From the NCBI RefSeq assembly GCF_003255815.1, contig NC_037682.1:11279325-11343324 (forward strand): DNA of 64,000 nt, given 5' to 3'. The stretch comes from Theropithecus gelada. Taxonomy: Eukaryota > Chordata > Mammalia > Primates > Cercopithecidae. Each line of letters begins with the position of its first letter. Position 1 is the stretch's first letter. Of this stretch, positions 60,108 through 64,000 are shown one piece after another. The position numbers and the translations under genes are program-made. The notes under the pieces were generated by a model that made no database searches, was not told the DNA's origin, and worked only from the letters and a program-made list of their open reading frames with translations.

Positions 60108-60383
60108 AGCCAGGCCTCTAGTCCCAGCTACTTGGGAGGCTGAGACAGGAGGATCACTTGGGCTCAGGAGTTCTAAGCACTATGCTGATGGAGTGTCTGC
60201 ACTAAGCTCAGCATGATGACCTCCTGCAAGCAGGGGACCACCAGGTTGCCTAAAGAGGGATGAACTGCTCCAGGTCAGAAACGGAGCTGATCACTAGTGG
60301 TATCACACCTGTGAACAGCCACTGCACTCCAGCATGGGCAACATAGCAAGACCCCGTCTCTTTAAAAAAAAAAAAAAAAAAAA
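60108..60383 (+). pseudogene. 7SL RNA (SRP RNA) pseudogene
   Basis: Follows 7SL through its S domain, which Alu lacks: 'gtgtctgcactaagctcagc', 'gggaccaccaggttgcc', 'ggtcagaaacggagc', 'tgatcactagtggtatc', then 'aacagccactgcactccagc' and an A21 tail. The 5' end lacks the normal GCCGGGCGCGGTGGCGC, so it is a retroposed, mutated copy and unlikely to be transcribed as SRP RNA. It sits about 10 bases after the relic's ATTAAA. Confidence 0.93.
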
Positions 60384-60573
60384 GGCACAATTTATCCCAT
60401 TGTTCCCCTCTGGCCCATACATAGTGGCCACTCCACATTAGCCAACCCTTGGTTCAAAACCTTTCAGTGACAATCTATGTAGAAAATCTAGTGGAATCTA
60501 CAAAAATACTACTACAACTAAAACATGATATTAGCAAGGTTGCAGGTTATAAGATCAATATAAAAAAAGGAAT

Positions 60574-60893
60574 TGTGGCTGGGCTCAGTGGCTCACGCCT
60601 GTAATCCCAGCACTTTGGAAGGCTAAGGCAGGCAGATCACAAGGTCAGGAGTTCAAGACCAGCCTGGCCAATATGATGAAACTCCATCTCTACTAAAAAT
60701 ATAAAAATTAGCCAGGTATGGTGGCTCATGCCTGTAGTCCCAGCTGCTTAGGAGGCTGAGGCAGAAGAATCACTTGAACCCAGGAGGTAGAGGTTGCAGT
60801 GAGCCGAGATCACACCACTACACTCCAGCTTGGGTGACAGAGTAAGACTCCGTCTCAAGAAAACAAAACAAAACAAAACAAAAAAAGAATTGT
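60574..60893 (+). repeat. Alu, plus strand, with (AAAAC)n tail
   Basis: GGCTGGGCTCAGTGGCTC to an AAAACAAAAC run; preceded by GAATTGTG. Confidence 0.93.
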
Positions 60894-60895
60894 GG

Positions 60896-61196
60896 CCAGG
60901 CGCAGTGGCTCACGCCTGTAATCCCAGCACTCTGGGAGGCCGAGGTGGATGAATCACCTGAGGTCAGGAGTTCGAGACCAGCCTGGTCAACATGGTGAAA
61001 CCCTGTCACTACTAAAAATACAAAAATTAGCCGTGCGTGGTGGCGCGCACACCTGTAATCCCAGCTACTCGGGAGGCCGAGGCACAAGAATCACTTGAAC
61101 CCAGGAGGCAGAGGTTGCAGTGAGCCAAGATCACACCACTGCACTTCAGCCTGGGCAACAGAGTGAGACTCCATCTCAAAAAAAAAAAAAAAAAAT
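60896..61196 (+). repeat. Alu, plus strand
   Basis: GGCCAGGCGCAGTGGCTC to an A17 tail; GAATTGTG precedes it and AATTGTG follows. Confidence 0.93.
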
Positions 61197-61499
61197 TGTG
61201 CTTCTAAATACTAGCAGTAAACAATCAGCAATTGAAATTTAAAAAACAATACCATTTACAATAGCATCAAAAAATATAAGGAGACAGCAAAAAGATCAGT
61301 GGTTGCCAGGGGTTCCGAGGCAGAGGAGAGAGATGAGTAGGCCAGCACGGGGGATTTTTTAGGGCACTGAAACTATTCTTTATGGTACTATAATGGTAGA
61401 TACATGACATTGTACATATCAAAACCCTCAATAACCTATAAGGCAAGTAATAGCATTATCCTCAAGGTAAGGAAGGCTAGGAGATATACTTGAACCTGG

Positions 61500-63190
61500 A
61501 GAGTTAGCTTGGCAGAATTCGGGATGTGTATACACATACACACCCCTTACTCCTTACCTTCCTTGCCATTTTCTCTGCTCCCTTAAAGGTTTCCTTTGTT
61601 ATGTGTCTTGCTCCTCCTCCTCCCACTTCAGTCTTTCCTGGAAAGGTAAAAGGAACTAAAATGAAGGCAGCCAATAAGAAGGCTTTCTTTGAGGCCCCTC
61701 CCCTCCCTGAGGCAGGTGCAAACATCTGGAAACAGGAAGAGAGAAGAATGCAGGGGCAGGGGGCAATAGCCCCTCCTCCCTAGGCCAGATCCTGGCTGCA
61801 AGAGCAGTTTGCCACCTCACATCTAGGCCCTTGCCCAGGAAGTTCAACCCCTCAGCTAACCTTAGCTCTTCTGTTGCACTTTTGGACTTTTCTGTAGCAC
61901 TTCTGGACTTTACAGTAATCTTACCTCTAGAGAGCCCTAGGCTGGCAGTAGGGAGGCCTCAGAAGGAAAAGCACAGCCAGGAGAGTGACTGAGGTCTGAT
62001 CTCCTCCAACCTCCATCCTCAGGTCTTGCCTCCTCCCTAACCCCTTCCTGACTTTCCTGGGCTGGTAGGAGCCAGTGCTGATGGCACTGGGGAGACCACA
62101 TGAGAGCAGGATGAAGGACAGCCACGATCAGCAGTTCAGGACAGAACCCAGGATGCCCGGTGCCTGTTCTGCTGCTCACATCAGGAAGGACCTGAGGGTG
62201 CAGGCCATGAGGTGCTCTGGCAGGGACTGCAGAGTGGCCAGAGCGGGGTGGGATGCAAGCTGTGGCTGCCCAGCACAACAGTTAACCATTCACCAGGTCT
62301 ATCTGCCCACCCAAGGCCTGCTCTGGGCTAACAGGACCCTGCCCTGGGCCTAGGAGCCTGACTCCAGCCACATCCAGAGACAGGCATGCACTGTCCCAGC
62401 CCCAAGGAGAGGGGGAAGAGGGCTGGCATTACCCGCACCTGGCCCTGCAGGGGAAGGAGGCAACCATGCTAAGGTTAACCCAACACGCAGGTCGGTCCTA
62501 GACGGGTGCTAGATTTAGTCTCCAGACCCACCCTTCTTCCCTGCCCTGATCCCGTCCCCTAGCCTTGGCCTGATGACCCCCAATCTACCAGCCCAGCCTT
62601 CAGACCCTGAACATGGCTCTGACCCACCCCCCAACCCCCAACCTCTCGGCCTTGGTGCTGCCCCAAGACCCTGTTGCCAGGGTTAATCTCAAGGCCTCAT
62701 TTCCCTGGTCCCACCTCAGCTGAGAATGTGAGGATCTGCACAGCCTTCTCTCTCAGCTTCTCCACCTGCTGCAGCTACCCTTCCTGATCAGATGGCCGAT
62801 TCAGGGTAGTCCTCAACGTGAGCCAAGTGAGTGCCCCTTCCTCCGTGTGGCCCCACCCCTGTCCCTGATGCCCCGCCCTTCCCTGGTCTTTAACTGCCTC
62901 TCAGTCAAACTTGCACCACCATCAAGCACGGAGTTTCTGTCCATTACCTCACCAAGACTTGCTAATACCATTTCACAGGCCAGGAACATCTTGTCCAGCC
63001 CACTGCCATGCCCTGGGCCAGGCTTCTCCACCTAATTTCTTCCTGGCCCATTATTTGGTGTCCCTGTCCAGTCCATCCTCCCACAACTCCAGAAGGATCT
63101 TGAGTCACCAGCCTGCAGTCTACAGCCAAGACTAGCATAGAGTGAGTGAAGCGTTGAAGCAATGGACTTCCCTCTCCTGTCTGAGCCCTG
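61500..63190. other. Unique, GC-richer stretch with no recognised gene
   Basis: About 61655-61735 aligns with sequence behind SLC22A6 (20104-20180) and so belongs to the duplicated segment. The remainder shows no exon or repeat that I recognise. In human the next gene in this direction is CHRM1, but none of it is visible here. Confidence 0.5.
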
Positions 63191-63203
63191 CCTGATCCAG
63201 TCT

Positions 63204-63512
63204 CTTTTTTCTGAGACAGAGTTTCACTCTTTCGCCAAGGCTAGAGTGAAGTGGCGACAACTCGGCTCACTGCAACCTCTGCCCTCCTCCCCCCGCACCC
63301 AGGGTTCAAGCGATCCTCCTGCCTCAGCCTCCCGAGTAGCTGGGATTACAGGCACCTGCCACCATGCCCAGCTAATTTTTTTCTATTTTTATTTTTAGTA
63401 GAGATGGGGTTTCACCATGTTGGCCAAGCTGGTCTCAAACTCATAACTCATATCTGCCCGCCTCAGCCTCCCAAAGTGCGGGGATTACAGGCATGAGCCA
63501 TCGCGCCCAGCT
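63204..63512 (-). repeat. Alu, minus strand
   Basis: 'ctgagacagagtttcactc' to 'ccatcgcgcccagc', flanked by CTGATCCAGTCTTT on both sides. Confidence 0.93.
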
Positions 63513-63546
63513 CTGATCCAGTCTTTAATTGAAAGTTTGATATTAG

Positions 63547-63836
63547 GCCGGGATTACACACCTGTAATCCCAGCACTTTGGGAGGCCAAGGCGAGCAGAT
63601 CATGAGGTGAGGAGATCGAGACCATCCTGGCTAACACGGTGAAACCCCGTCTCTACTAAAAATACAAAAAATTAGCCAGGTGAGGTGGCGGGCGCCTGTA
63701 GTCCCAGCTACTCAGGAGGCTGAGGCAGGAGAATGGCATGAACCTGGGAGGCGGAGCTTGCAGTGAGCCGAGATCGAGCCACTGCACTCCAACCTGGGCA
63801 ACCGAGCGAGACTCCGTCTCAAAAAAAAAAAAAAAG
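63547..63836 (+). repeat. AluY-like, plus strand, with a 5' deletion
   Basis: GGCCGGGATTACACACC (about 20 bases of the promoter arm missing) to an A15 tail; flanked by GAAAGTTTGATATT. Confidence 0.92.
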
Positions 63837-64000
63837 AAAGTTTGATATTTTGTTCATCATGAACTTTTGCATTAATTTTGGTTTTTAAAAGACTTCATTA
63901 AAATATTATTTATCATAATTGTTGAGTTTTTTGGCATCCTCTTAAATTTGTACCTCACCTCACCCTAGTCCCGACCCTGCCCTGCACACACACCTTCCTC

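Larger units (their letters stand above)
60465..61440 (+). repeat. L1 ORF2/3' fragment, plus strand, with two Alus inside
   Basis: 'gcaaggttgcaggttataag' before and 'ataccatttacaatagcatc', 'gtggttgccaggggttc', 'gatacatgacattgtac' after the Alus are L1-like. Confidence 0.65.

Noticed and set aside
60108..60383. Ordinary Alu
   Set aside because: Contains 7SL S-domain sequence absent from Alu.
61500..64000. Start of CHRM1, the next gene in human
   Set aside because: No receptor coding sequence or recognisable exon is present; judged by human spacing the gene would lie beyond the window.

Overview
This window is nuclear DNA of a catarrhine primate. Exons are short and flanked by GT/AG splice sites, and well over half of the non-coding sequence is AluS/AluY, L1, L2, MIR, MaLR/ERV LTR and DNA-transposon sequence. 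The two recognisable genes are the renal organic anion transporters SLC22A8 (OAT3) and SLC22A6 (OAT1). From memory of the human proteins, the encoded OAT1 is the same length (563 residues) with roughly 3% substitutions. That suggests an Old World monkey rather than human or great ape, but it is an inference, not a phylogeny. One ambiguous base (N, 23354) marks the sequence as a draft assembly.

Layout. Positions 1-4180 hold the last six coding exons, stop codon and 3' UTR of SLC22A8 on the plus strand; its 5' half lies before the window. Positions 4181-12060 are intergenic, with old L2/MIR debris, MER20, a palindromic MER53-like element and three Alus. SLC22A6 follows in the same orientation: all ten coding exons (12387-19616), every splice site canonical, open frame of 1,692 nt. 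SLC22A8 and SLC22A6 are the tandem pair that takes up organic anions across the basolateral membrane of kidney proximal tubule cells.

From 20 kb to 64 kb no intact gene was found. Scattered through it are remnants of a third, OAT1-like gene: exon 1 (37.1 kb), exons 7 and 8 (49.9-50.4 kb), and exons 9 and 10 with 3' UTR and poly(A) signal (59.4-60.1 kb). They lie in the same order and strand as SLC22A6, with intron remnants and homologous 3' flank, so this is a decayed tandem gene duplicate and not a processed copy. The start codon is ATT, exon 1 has frameshifts, exons 2-6 were not found, and exon 9 has an 11-base insertion. Exons 7 and 9 nevertheless stay largely open. I regard this relic as the most interesting object in the window.

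The rest of 20-64 kb is a nest of transposable elements: a long minus-strand L1 (about 25-31 kb), plus-strand L1 pieces, several solo LTRs (one inside an Alu), a MADE1 mariner element, a 7SL RNA pseudogene sitting on the relic's poly(A) site, and dozens of Alus. At 23.0-23.35 kb a perfect 129-base inverted repeat directly abuts the N and is probably an assembly fold-back. From 61.5 to 63.2 kb there is mostly unique sequence with no gene I can recognise.
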